A stretch of 41,015 nt of DNA, taken from the NCBI GenBank assembly GCA_030065615.1, contig JASJDR010000056.1, positions 1 to 41,015 of the forward strand. The letters are read 5' to 3'. Shown here piece by piece: positions 22,332-31,700 of this stretch. The translations under genes and the position numbers were made by a program. How positions within the stretch are numbered: the stretch's first letter is position 1; every line of letters begins with the position of its first letter. The stretch is from Xenococcus sp. MO_188.B8. Its GTDB lineage: Bacteria > Cyanobacteriota > Cyanobacteriia > Cyanobacteriales > Xenococcaceae. A model generated the notes under the pieces. It was not told where the DNA came from and made no database searches. It saw only the letters and a program-made list of their open reading frames with translations.

Positions 22332-23120
22332 CTAGCTGGAAATAATTTTAATTATACGTTCTAAATCGGTCAAATCTCCCACAATTCTTTTGAGCGGCTG
22401 AGGCCGAATTCTTACTAGGGTAGGAGTTGCCAAAATTTGATTACTCTCGGCTTGTTCGGGATTTTTAGTAATATCAATTATTTTGAGGGTATAGGGACCT
22501 AATAAGCCTCTTTCTAGAATATGATGAATGTTATCTAGGGTTTGATTGGTATTGATATTATCGCTAGCGATAAATAAAAGTAATACATAAGTTTGATTAT
22601 TCTGATGAGATTTGTGGAAGCTCGAAGATGTCGGCTTTGATTCGGGCTTTGCCAAATCTGCGGTAAAATTTCTCGACTCATGATACGGATTATCAGAATC
22701 TAAGCGAATAATTAAATCTCTGGCTTCCCATAATTGAGGAAATTCTTGATGGTAAGTTTCTAAGATTACAGGATTACAATATTCTTCTCTCCAGGGTAAA
22801 ACTTGCCAATGATTCTCGATGCCAAATAAAACCTTCAATAGAGGTAAATAACGCGCAACTGCGGGATAAACTTCGGCACAGACTTCAATTTTGCCCGTTT
22901 GCTGATTTTGCCATCGATCTATGGTGGCGGTATATCCTGGCAACAAAAAATAGGGGGGTTCCGAGAGTCCTAAAACTTCTTGTAAAGCCAGACAAAGATG
23001 AAGATGCCAGCGAATTTGTTTGTTGGCATCTATCCCATATACAAGGTCGCCTCCTGGGGTAAATAGAGCAATGCCTTTAAAAAATTTTGGGAGAGGAGAT
23101 TTACTTTGGATCAACTTCAA
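22332..23120 (-). CDS. KaiB-like protein with an extra N-terminal domain
   Basis: The 262-residue protein has a C-terminal part (about 177-262) with a thioredoxin-like KaiB/SasA-N fold: YVLLLFIASDNINTNQTLDN, YTLKIIDITKNPEQAESNQI, then LATPTLVRIRPQPLKRIVGD. The cis-proline region ATPTL and the GDL ending are as in KaiB. The first about 150 residues are a separate domain (GIALFTPGGDLVYGIDANKQ, RWHLHLCLALQEVLGL, YTATIDRW) that I know only from cyanobacterial proteins annotated as KaiB-family. A polar, serine-rich linker joins them. No kinase or TM segment is present. A link to clock or redox signalling is plausible from the fold, but unproven for this long form. Confidence 0.82.
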   Translation of the reverse strand: MKLIQSKSPLPKFFKGIALFTPGGDLVYGIDANKQIRWHLHLCLALQEVLGLSEPPYFLLPGYTATIDRWQNQQTGKIEVCAEVYPAVARYLPLLKVLFGIENHWQVLPWREEYCNPVILETYHQEFPQLWEARDLIIRLDSDNPYHESRNFTADLAKPESKPTSSSFHKSHQNNQTYVLLLFIASDNINTNQTLDNIHHILERGLLGPYTLKIIDITKNPEQAESNQILATPTLVRIRPQPLKRIVGDLTDLERIIKIISS

Positions 23121-23222
23121 CCATTAATTCAGGTTATCTAATTATACCTTCATCAGTTATTAGGTAAAGCAAAATTAATTATCTAATTCAACAGATGTTC
23201 AGGAAATAGGGAATTTTGTTTT

Positions 23223-23597
23223 TTACAAAAAATACTTGAGCAATTCTGCTTGTGCTTGTAAAAAATTCTGAGGATTCAGGGGTGATTGACCCTCAATTAT
23301 TTGATCTATCATAGCTATATTTTCTTTGGTGGTAATTTTTTCTATTCCGATTAACAGCCTAGACAATTTTTCACAGTCCAAACTATTGCTAAATTCAGAT
23401 TTGATTTTGATCTTTAACTCTTGAGTATGAAGATTCACCACAATATTGGCAAATCTTCGCCCACGCAGTGTCTCGCCTTCAGCGAGACCGCTTTTATGGC
23501 TTGAAAATAAATATTCAAAGTTAAGTTCTATTTTGGCCAATCCTTGTTCCCAAAATTTACCAGCTAATAGCTTGGTATTGCCAATTTTTAAGTACAT
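23223..23597 (-). CDS. Small hypothetical protein carrying an in-frame palindromic repeat
   Basis: The 124-residue protein of unknown family starts MYLKIGNTKLLAGKFWEQGL. Residues about 36-48 (SGLAEGETLRGRR) are encoded by an inserted palindromic repeat (see the overlapping repeat entry). The text on both sides, ELNFEYLFSS and FANIVVNLHTQELKIKIKSE, looks continuous once it is removed. The C-terminal half is helical (LSRLLIGIEKITTKENIAMI, NPQNFLQAQAELLKYF). No signal peptide or TM helix is seen. It lies 103 bp upstream of the KaiB-like gene on the same strand. It may still be functional because the insertion keeps the frame. Confidence 0.55.
   Translation of the reverse strand: MYLKIGNTKLLAGKFWEQGLAKIELNFEYLFSSHKSGLAEGETLRGRRFANIVVNLHTQELKIKIKSEFSNSLDCEKLSRLLIGIEKITTKENIAMIDQIIEGQSPLNPQNFLQAQAELLKYFL
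23458..23492 (-). repeat. Interspersed palindromic repeat inserted in a reading frame
   Basis: The core is GTCTCGC-CTTCA-GCGAGAC (23470-23488), flanked by CCACGCAGT and CGC. Read on the minus strand it gives GLAEGETLRG. I recall peptides of this form recurring as in-frame insertions in unrelated cyanobacterial proteins, and the DNA occurring in intergenic repeats. Short related scraps such as CCGCTACGCGGAAG occur elsewhere in this window (about 3750). Confidence 0.6.
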
Positions 23598-23608
23598 AAT
23601 TGATATGG

Positions 23609-23744
23609 TTATTTTTGTCTATAGCGATCGCTATGTTGTAAAGTCACTCGTTCCCCGCCTTGAACAGGTGGAGTACCGCTGACTTCGTAAATTTCATTAT
23701 CAGTATTCAATTGCACTTGATATTATGCCTCACGAAAAACTAAA
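23609..23744 (-). pseudogene. C-terminal remnant of an unidentified protein
   Basis: One minus-strand frame reads LVFREA, stop (TAA), YQVQLNTDNEIYEVSGTPPV, then QGGERVTLQHSDRYRQK and a stop at 23611-23609. It looks like the end of a lost or decaying gene: the text is protein-like and compact, but there is no start and an internal stop. It ends 12 bp before the start of the 124-residue gene. I cannot name the family. The rest of the gap up to hisIE (about 23745-23957) shows no gene. Confidence 0.4.
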
Positions 23745-23957
23745 CCTCTAACATAGTAATATTGAGATTAGATTGTAAATAAATTAACTACGGGAGAAGC
23801 GATCTTAATGATTGCAGCGATCGCGAATAAACGAACCTCATTCAACGAATTCATTTAACTTCCCAGGATTGCCATTGACAGTTGAGCAAATTTTCCATCC
23901 TGAGTGATACATTTGATTTATATTCCTTAAATAACCATAAAAAATTTGTATTAACCA

Positions 23958-24590
23958 ATGTCTCTAAGCCAAGCAGTTCCCCTAGACAAAATTCGCTATA
24001 ACGAACAAGGATTAGTGCCAGCGATCGCGCAAGATTATCTTGACGGTACAGTTTTAATGATGGCTTGGATGAATCGAGAGTCTTTGGCCAAAACTTTAGC
24101 CACAGGAGAAACTTGGTATTGGAGTCGTTCTCGTCAAGAATTATGGCATAAGGGCGCAACTTCCGGTCATTTCCAGAAAGTTCGCGACATTCGTTACGAT
24201 TGTGATAGTGATGCCTTACTGATATCTATTGAACAAATTGGGGATATCGCCTGTCACAAAGGGGAAAGAAGTTGTTTTCATCAAGTAGAGCACCGTAAAA
24301 ATTCTCCCCCAGCAGATACCCTGTCCGAAGTCTTCAAGGTAATTCGCGATCGCGTTAGCCATCCTGTAGCAGATTCTTATACTTGTAAGTTACTAGCAGG
24401 GGGAGATAACAAAATTCTGAAAAAAATTGGCGAAGAATCAGCTGAAGTAGTCATGGCTTGTAAAGATGATGACCCTGAGGCGATTGCTTCAGAAGTTGCT
24501 GATTTGTTTTATCATACGCTGGTAGCTTTAGCCCATCATCAGGTAGATCTTAGAGATGTCTATCGTCAACTGGATCAAAGAAGAGGTTGA
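23958..24590 (+). CDS. hisIE: Bifunctional PRAMP cyclohydrolase / PRATP pyrophosphatase
   Basis: This 210-residue fusion performs steps 2 and 3 of histidine synthesis. The HisI domain (about residues 5-115) has [32 protein letters not shown], the metal-binding YDCDSDALL (Asp-Cys-Asp-x-Asp) and the zinc-ligand segment ACHKGERSC. The HisE domain (about 125-210) has [33 protein letters not shown] and [16 protein letters not shown], with the glutamates and Asp that bind the pyrophosphate metals. Start and length are normal. Transcription probably ends at a strong hairpin shared with the convergent fructokinase gene. Confidence 0.96.
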   Translation: MSLSQAVPLDKIRYNEQGLVPAIAQDYLDGTVLMMAWMNRESLAKTLATGETWYWSRSRQELWHKGATSGHFQKVRDIRYDCDSDALLISIEQIGDIACHKGERSCFHQVEHRKNSPPADTLSEVFKVIRDRVSHPVADSYTCKLLAGGDNKILKKIGEESAEVVMACKDDDPEAIASEVADLFYHTLVALAHHQVDLRDVYRQLDQRRG

Positions 24591-24656
24591 GATTGATCTT
24601 GACAAATTACTGGAATCAAACTAATATTCTTGGCGTGTGAGGAAGTGAACCAGTTT

Positions 24657-24707
24657 AGAGAGTCAAGACGAAACATGGCAAGTCGTTGGCTCTCTTTCTG
24701 ATTTTTT
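24657..24707 (+). terminator. Terminator after hisIE, shared with convergent fructokinase
   Basis: The stem AGAGAGTCAA (24657-24666) / TTGGCTCTCT (24686-24695), with one T-G pair and extra GAC/GTC pairing inside, is followed by TTCTGATTTTTT on the plus strand. This fits an intrinsic terminator for hisIE. The palindromic stem could serve the opposite gene less strongly. Confidence 0.65.
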
Positions 24708-24716
24708 AAGGTTAAT

Positions 24717-25718
24717 TTAAGGGGAATGTTGCTGTTGCTGTAAGAAAAGTGCTACTTCCCTAGAGGTTGGTTGAGCAGAGATGGCTCCGGGCTTAGTTAC
24801 GGTTAATCCTCCTACCGCACAAGCGTAGGTGACCATATTTTTTGCTAGATCGCGATCGCTTAATCGACTAATCCCATGTTGGCATAATTTATGGATAAAG
24901 CCTGCAATAAAAGCATCTCCTGCCCCAGTGGTGTCAATAGCTGGCAGAGAAAATGGCTGAACCTTCCCTTCATGATCACTCAAGCAATAGCTAACTTCCC
25001 CCGCTCCATCGCTAATTAAGACCCCTTCTACCGAGCCTAACTGATAGGAAATTGCCCCCGCGTCAGTCTTGTCAAACAACCATGCTGCTTCTTCTTTGGT
25101 CAATTTCACAAAATCTACATAGGACCATAATTTAGCAATCAAAGATTTGGCTTCTGCCTCATTGTCCCAAAACACCGGGCGTCGGTTAACATCCAAAACT
25201 ATTTTGAGATGATATCTTTCTGCCAACTCTAAAGCCCGAAATACAGCTTGTCTAGTTTGGCTATAGGCTAATTCTAAAGTCCCAATAACTAAATATTCTG
25301 CCTCTAAAAATAATAGTTCGCTCAGGTGTTGCGCCTGAAGATAAGCATCAGCAAAAGCACTAGGTTGCGAACTACTAAAGCCCGCAAAATTGCGATCGCC
25401 ATTAGCCTGACGCAAGACATATACTTGTCTAGTCGGGAATTGCGAGCTACGCTGCACTCCAGACACATTAACTTCCTCAGTTTGTAGTAGTTCTATTAGT
25501 GAGTCCCCTAAAGAATCTTGACCAACACAACCAATGAATGCTGAACTGGTCCCTAATTTCCTTAAGGCACAAGCAATATTAGCTGGTGCGCCACCAGGAT
25601 AAGCTGTCCAAGATTTTACTTGATTTAAAGATTGTCCTAAATCATCAGCTAGGCAATCAAATAAAATTTCCCCTAGACAAATAACACGACTGGGAGGAGC
25701 GATCGCTTTACTTTTCAA
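24717..25718 (-). CDS. PfkB-family fructokinase
   Basis: The 333-residue sugar kinase of the ribokinase/PfkB family begins with VICLGEILFDCLADD, whose GE-D segment contacts the sugar. It has the first signature GGAPANIACALRKLG (residues 42-56) and the second DTTGAGDAFIAGF (262-274), with catalytic base Asp268 and the anion-hole glycines. Segments such as GQDSLGDSLIELL and VDFVKLTKEEAAWLF fit fructokinases, so the likely reaction is fructose to fructose-6-phosphate, for example from sucrose breakdown. Other hexose or nucleoside substrates cannot be excluded. It is a single gene converging with hisIE; the YlqD gene lies 129 bp upstream on the same strand. Confidence 0.9.
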   Translation of the reverse strand: MKSKAIAPPSRVICLGEILFDCLADDLGQSLNQVKSWTAYPGGAPANIACALRKLGTSSAFIGCVGQDSLGDSLIELLQTEEVNVSGVQRSSQFPTRQVYVLRQANGDRNFAGFSSSQPSAFADAYLQAQHLSELLFLEAEYLVIGTLELAYSQTRQAVFRALELAERYHLKIVLDVNRRPVFWDNEAEAKSLIAKLWSYVDFVKLTKEEAAWLFDKTDAGAISYQLGSVEGVLISDGAGEVSYCLSDHEGKVQPFSLPAIDTTGAGDAFIAGFIHKLCQHGISRLSDRDLAKNMVTYACAVGGLTVTKPGAISAQPTSREVALFLQQQQHSP

Positions 25719-25847
25719 TCTTGTTCCCTCAACACAAACAAATCTTGTTTTCTCATCTTCAGATTACCGCCTGCCGGGTATTCAAAATCTAAAAGGCAAA
25801 AAAATTTTGCCTTCTTCAATTATTAGACTCTAATTACCGGAGTAAAT

Positions 25848-26297
25848 TTAGAGTTCACCACGAATTTCTTCTACAATGCCATCCCGCAGTACCACTTCTA
25901 CATTAAGTTTTTTTACTAAATTATCACCTTTTTCAATTCTAAAGAAACTCTCCATCTGTGCTTGGACAACTTCCTGATCTAATTCCAGTAACTGTACTTG
26001 CTGTAATTGTTGTAGAAGTTGATTCTTTTTGTTTAATGACTCGCCTTTTTTCTGATTAACCTGGGATTGAATATTTTCAACTTGTTTCGTTACTTGAGCG
26101 CCAGAAGGATTTGAAGCCTTTTTTTGAAACTCTTCAATTGTTCTTTGCCCTTGCATTTCTAATTGTTGTATCTGTTTGTCTAGTTGCGTGATTTGATTCT
26201 GCAATTGCTGTTGTACTTCCTCTTTCCAACGGGAGGTAACAATTGCTTTCACAGTAATCGGACGTTTCAGCATTAAGCTAGAAGTTACAACTTCCAT
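25848..26297 (-). CDS. YlqD family coiled-coil protein
   Basis: The 149-residue protein is almost entirely helical with heptads rich in Gln and Leu (VQQQLQNQITQLDKQIQQLE; KKNQLLQQLQQVQLLELDQE). It is framed by a short N-terminal strand LKRPITVKAIVTSRWKEEV and a C-terminal KGDNLVKKLNVEVVLRDGIV, the layout of the YlqD family of cyanobacteria and Bacilli. No function is established. It likely forms a dimeric coiled coil. No signal peptide is seen. It is the first gene of a minus-strand pair with fructokinase, though the 129-bp gap makes co-transcription uncertain. Confidence 0.82.
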   Translation of the reverse strand: MEVVTSSLMLKRPITVKAIVTSRWKEEVQQQLQNQITQLDKQIQQLEMQGQRTIEEFQKKASNPSGAQVTKQVENIQSQVNQKKGESLNKKNQLLQQLQQVQLLELDQEVVQAQMESFFRIEKGDNLVKKLNVEVVLRDGIVEEIRGEL

Positions 26298-26585
26298 ATA
26301 GATATATAGCTCCTACTATTGGGTGTTAGCTGGTTTGATTCATTAGGTTAAAGGTTAGCACCAAATAGCATATTGTGACCTTGAGCAACTAACCTTCTCT
26401 AGGAAGACTATCAACCTAAAAAGTTTTTGGCTGGAAAAATAGAGTTTTTCTTAATTCTTCGGGTTATGAATTGTTATTTTGTAAAGTTTTATTACGATAT
26501 GCATAATTAATCTGCCTGTCTCAAGAGTTAAAGACAGGGGGTATCCTCTATTGTTTTGATTTCTTCACTGAATCAATAGGTCAAT

Positions 26586-27530
26586 ATGAGTTCTTCTCTG
26601 ATATTCAATGCTGGCGACAGTAATAATCGAGAAAAAATACTAAAACAACTGTTTCAACAGTTATATCAGCAAAATTGCTCTCAACAACAAAAAGAGTATT
26701 TGGTGGGCAAAATTGTGAAGTTAGTCTTGCTTTCTCGTACTTTTTGCCGTAAATATCAGGGGCAACCTTTATTTGGAATTTATTTAGAAATTTACACCCA
26801 AGCAAAATTCCAACTTTTAGAAGATATCCTGCCGGAGAATTCTCCCTATAAAATAAGTGAATTAGGAACTATTTCTTGGCAAAGTAAGGTCAAAAACCAA
26901 GCTTTTAGGAATGTATTAGATGACGAAAGACTCAAACAGTTAGCACTATCAGTACAAAGTTATCCTCCCAATAGTGAACTAAGAAGCTACGCTTTAAGGG
27001 AACTTATCAGAGCAATTAAAATATCTGGAAAATTATGTAGTCCTTACAAATATCGCTTTTCTCCAGAAATTTACCAAGTTATTTACGAAGAAGCATTAAT
27101 GGAAACTTTTATGTATATTTGCACTAAAATTGACAATTATGATCCCCAAAGAGGCAATAAAAAATTCATGAATTGGGTGAATTTTAAACTTGAAAAATCA
27201 GTTTTATTTTGCTGTAATCAGTTAAAAATTAATCAAGAGTTACAATTTTTTAAATTATCTGATTTGGATAAAATTACTAACCCTGTTAATAGTCCTTCTT
27301 TGGCAGAATCTTTGTTAGAATATCTTAAAAAAGATCCTGATAAAATCTTCACTCGCTCTTATATTAAAGGTAAACCTGAGGCTAATTTTCGAACTATTGC
27401 TTTGGGTAGGATTACTGGTCAAAGTTGGCAAGAAATGGCTCAACAGTTTGACGTTCCCGTCCCAACCCTGAGCAGCTTTTATCGTCGAAATTGTCAACGT
27501 TTTAAATCAATATTAGAACAAAATATATAA
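26586..27530 (+). CDS. Sigma-70-like factor of the CHAT/DUF1822 gene set
   Basis: The 314-residue protein resembles a divergent sigma factor. A central helical region (about 170-215: YQVIYEEALMETFMYICTKI, YDPQRGNKKFMNWVNFKLEK) recalls sigma region 2 (a bundle with a YDP..KF.NW pattern). The C-terminus (about 270-314: FRTIALGRITGQSWQEMAQQ, VPVPTLSSFYRRNCQRFKSI) recalls the region 4 helix-turn-helix. The first 150 residues are an additional helical domain. I know similar genes next to DUF1822 and CHASE2 genes in cyanobacteria. Promoter recognition is an inference. It starts with ATG after AGGTC and leads into the DUF1822 gene 29 bp later. Confidence 0.75.
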   Translation: MSSSLIFNAGDSNNREKILKQLFQQLYQQNCSQQQKEYLVGKIVKLVLLSRTFCRKYQGQPLFGIYLEIYTQAKFQLLEDILPENSPYKISELGTISWQSKVKNQAFRNVLDDERLKQLALSVQSYPPNSELRSYALRELIRAIKISGKLCSPYKYRFSPEIYQVIYEEALMETFMYICTKIDNYDPQRGNKKFMNWVNFKLEKSVLFCCNQLKINQELQFFKLSDLDKITNPVNSPSLAESLLEYLKKDPDKIFTRSYIKGKPEANFRTIALGRITGQSWQEMAQQFDVPVPTLSSFYRRNCQRFKSILEQNI

Positions 27531-27559
27531 ATATCTATTAATTTTATCGGAGTCAAATA

Positions 27560-28591
27560 ATGAATTTTATTTTAACAGCTAACAGTTTTAAAGTCTCTTT
27601 GTTGATATCGACAAGAATTTGTGCCGAAAAGTTTCGTCGTCAACAGCATGAGCCTCACAAGGCTAAACAAGTTTATCTCAATAGTTTGGCCGTAGGAGCA
27701 GTACAAAATTACCTAAATAGTTTGGGATGGCTAACTAACTGTGAACAGAGCGATAGTTGGAATCCGATCATGCAAACTTTGATGGATGTAGCTGATCTAG
27801 AGATTCCGAATTATGGAAAAATCGAATGTAGAGTGGTTTTGTTCGATCAACAAGAGTTAATAGTTCCTCCTGAAGTACAATCAGATCGGATTGCTTATGT
27901 GGTCGTGAAATTTGGCTCTTCACTATGCCAATGTGAATTATTAGGATTTGTCCCCGAAATTACAACTGATAAAATCTCTTTAAGTCAATTACAACCCATA
28001 GAAAGGTTAACCTCCTACCTTCGTGAATTTAAACAATTGCAAACAGAGAAGCAGCGACAAACTGTTACTGAATTAAGTAAATGGTGGCAAGGAATTATTG
28101 ATGAGAGCTGGCAATTAGTAGAAAAAGTATTTCCCCCAGAACTAGCTTTATCTTTTAGAAGTCCCAATCGGTTACAAGAATCAGACAAAATTGACGGTGA
28201 AGAGCCGTCGGATCTTCCCCATTCTAGGACAAGCCTAACCACGCCTAATCATCAGATTGACAAATTATCTCAGGGGATTAGTCGGGTAAAATTACTGGAT
28301 TTGGGAAGAGATCAGAATGCTATTCATATTGCTTTGATCTTGCAATTAGTAACTCAAGATAGTCGAGAAATAGATATTTCTGCCAAAATTTGCCCCACCA
28401 ATACTAGTCTTTACCTTCCGCAAGGATTGGAAATTAGGATTCTAGATCAAAATCAAAAATCCGTTCTGCAAGCTACGGCTAACAAAACTAATGAAACTAT
28501 TGAGTTTCTCTTTAGTGGGGAACCAGGAGAAGTTTTCAGTATCAAAGCATCTTTTAACGAAAATAATATAGTTGAAACTTTTATTATTTAA
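27560..28591 (+). CDS. DUF1822 family protein
   Basis: The 343-residue protein matches DUF1822. It contains ARKF-like QAKQVYLNSLAVGAVQNYLN, LGWLTNCEQSDSWNPIMQTL, LMDVADLEIPNYGKIECRVV and FDQQELIVPPEVQSDRIAYV, plus a C-terminal beta-rich domain (about 250-343: DISAKICPTNTSLYLPQGLE, LQATANKTNETIEFLFSGEP). The middle is a low-complexity linker (EPSDLPHSRTSLTTPNHQ). The function is unknown. In cyanobacteria the family is found between sigma-like and CHAT-CHASE2 genes, as here. It starts after CGGAG, 29 bp after the sigma-like stop, and the next gene follows after 164 bp. Confidence 0.85.
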   Translation: MNFILTANSFKVSLLISTRICAEKFRRQQHEPHKAKQVYLNSLAVGAVQNYLNSLGWLTNCEQSDSWNPIMQTLMDVADLEIPNYGKIECRVVLFDQQELIVPPEVQSDRIAYVVVKFGSSLCQCELLGFVPEITTDKISLSQLQPIERLTSYLREFKQLQTEKQRQTVTELSKWWQGIIDESWQLVEKVFPPELALSFRSPNRLQESDKIDGEEPSDLPHSRTSLTTPNHQIDKLSQGISRVKLLDLGRDQNAIHIALILQLVTQDSREIDISAKICPTNTSLYLPQGLEIRILDQNQKSVLQATANKTNETIEFLFSGEPGEVFSIKASFNENNIVETFII

Positions 28592-28755
28592 TTCATGTTT
28601 GAAATCAGTAACGCCGATTTAAGGATTCTGATTGCTGAAACTCAGGCCATAGTTACAGTAATTGAACTCCCCTTCATTCAGGCTTGATTCCACAGATAAC
28701 GCAAAGCTACTAGAATTAATGGAAGAGCTTAGACTATTTTAATCTAAATCCAACA

Positions 28756-31700
28756 ATGCCTGTAGAATTTCCCATTGGTCCAGTACCTCTCAATTCTCCT
28801 TTTTACATTGAACGCTACCCTCTGGAAGAACTGGCCAAAAAGGAAATTGAGCAACCAGGAAGTGTTGTACGCATTAAAGCGCCTATAAAAATGGGCAAAA
28901 GTTCTCTTTTCGCTAGGATTATCGCTCATGCTCAGAATTTAGGCTATAAAACCGTTAGTTTGGACTTTCAGCAAGCAGACAATTCAGTTTTTGCCAATCT
29001 TGAACAATTTTTACGTTGGTTTTGTGCCAACATAAGTCGACAGTTGGGTCTCAAACCGATACTGGACGATTATTGGGATCGAGACATGGGTAGTAAAGTG
29101 AGCTGCACTATCTATTTCGAGACCTATCTGCTTGAGCAGATTAACAGTCCTTTAGTCTTGACATTAAATGAAGTTAATCGGGTTTTCGAACATCCTCAAA
29201 TTGCCCAAGAATTTCTCCCCCTGTTACGATTTTGGCATGAACAGGCCAAACAGGTTGAGGTATTTAGTAAACTTCGTTTAATGGTAGTTCACTCCACAGA
29301 AATTTATGTTTCCTTAAATCTTCATCAATCTCCGTTTAACGTCGGATTAACGCTCAAACTGCCAGAGTTTACCTGGGAACAGGTACAGAAGTTAGCCTTG
29401 CTTCATGGTCTAAATTGGGCTGAGGGTGAGGTAGGGAAGCAAAGGCTTGACAAACTACTGACAATGATTGGCGGTCATCCCTACTTAGTACGTGTTGCTC
29501 TATACCACCTCTCCCGCTCAGAGGTGACATTGGAGGAGTTGTTACAAAAGGCTCCGACCCAAGAGGGAATTTATAGCGATTATTTGCGAACTCATCTGGC
29601 AAAAGTGGAACAAGATCCCGAACTAACAGCAGCATTAAAAAAATTGATTGCTGCCAAGCAAAGCATACAATTACAACCGATACTGGCCTATAAGTTAGAA
29701 AGTATGGGGCTGGTGAAGCTGAATGGCGATCAATGTACTCTCTCATGTCAATTGTATCGTCTCTATTTTGAAGCGCAAAACTTAAAACGAGAGGATGGGA
29801 AGAATTGTCTGATTCAGGAATTGAGGCCAGAAAGCAACAAGTTAAACGATTCGATTAACATAGAGCCTCTAACTCAAATTTCCCATCGGCGATATTTTAA
29901 CCGCTATCTCCAAACAGAATGGCAACGAACGGCTCGTGGAAGAATTCCCTTATCATTAAGTTCATGGGAGCTTGAAAAAGTCGAGCTCTACCACGATACC
30001 CATGGTCATCCCAAAATCAATGCTGAATGGGAAAGACGGGCTTTTTTGAATATTATTGGGGATTTTGAGAGCGGATTTATCGTTAATCTAGAAATTGTCA
30101 AGGAAGACAATAGTCGGCAGATGGTCAAATCTGGGACTTTGCCTCCAGCACCAGAATTGCTGGAATATCTACAAATCTGGCAACATGAGTATCGGAAATG
30201 GGGAAATCGCAATAGTAGAATTACTGGAAAGAAAGTTATTGCTACCTCAGCAAAACCAACTAAACTACATCCCTCAGCAAAACAATTGGCAGCATCTTTT
30301 CAAAACTGGTTGCAATCGGTTGGTTTTCAAGATGTTAATTTAAGATTACGAGAAGTTTTAAATACAGAAGAAAAAATTAGAATTTGGTTATGTAGCAATA
30401 ATCAGCAGTTACATCAATTACCTTGGTGTACCTGGAATTTTTTGGAACGTTACGAACCAGTAGAGTTAGCATTAAGTCAATTAGATTTTGATGAAGTATC
30501 TAGATTTTCCTCTTGCAAGAATATTTCTAAGGTAAAAATCTTAGCAGTTTTTGGCAATAGTCAAGGAATTAATCTCGAACCAGATCGTCAACTGTTAAGC
30601 AATTTATCTGATGCAGAAGTTGTTTTTTTAGTTGAACCGCAACGGGAAGAATTATATGATCGCTTATGGTCAGAATCTTGGGATATTGTCTTCTTTGCTG
30701 GTCATAGTCAAACTATACAACAACAGGGAATATTGTATATTAATCAGGAAGATATTCTCACCATTGAAGATTTAAAATATGCCCTCAAAAAAGCGATTAA
30801 GCAAGGGTTACAATTAGCTATTTTCAATTCCTGTGATGGGTTAGGACTGCTATACGAGTTAGGTAAATTATCCTTACCTAATGCGATCGTGATGCGGGAA
30901 CAAATAGTAGATGAAATTGCCCATAAGTTTTTGCAATATTTTCTAGCAATTTATGCTCAAGGTTATTCTCTTCCTCTAGCCACTCGCCGAGCCAGAGAAA
31001 GATTACAAACCTGGGAACAAAAATATCCCTGTAGTAGTTGGTTGCCCGTATTATATCAACATCAATCAGCGATTTCTCCCCTTTGGAATGATTTGAAATT
31101 CGGGGTAAATAATCAGAGCATTCCTATTACTAACCAGCCCAAGATTAGGATTCAAAAGAGAAAAAAATGGCAATTTTTGCAGCTATTTTTAGTCGGAGGA
31201 ATCGGGACAATTACCACTATCTTAATTTTACTATTGCAAACTTGGGGCTGGTTGCAAACATGGGAATTGAATGCTTTTGATAGGGCTCTAAGTTGGCAAG
31301 TTGCTGAACCGGCCGATCAAAGATTTTTAGTCATTACAGTAGATGATCAAGATATTACCTATCAAAGGGAACAGGGTATGAATTTGCAAGGCTCTCTTGC
31401 CGATGCTGCCTTAGTAGAATTACTCAATAAACTAGAACCTTTAGAGCCAAAAACTATTGCTTTAGATATAATTCATGACTTCCCTTTTTCTCAAGAATTA
31501 GCTAATAAAATAAATGAAATTAATAATTTTATTGGAATTTGTCGAGTTGAAAATCAGAAATCTAAATTTAATGATATTAAACCCCCTCCAGAATTAGCTA
31601 GCAATCGTATTGGATTTAGTAATCTGGCGCTCGATTCTGATGGGGTAATTCGTCGTCAGATTATTGGTATGACTAGTGGAAAAACTTGTCAGAGTGATCT

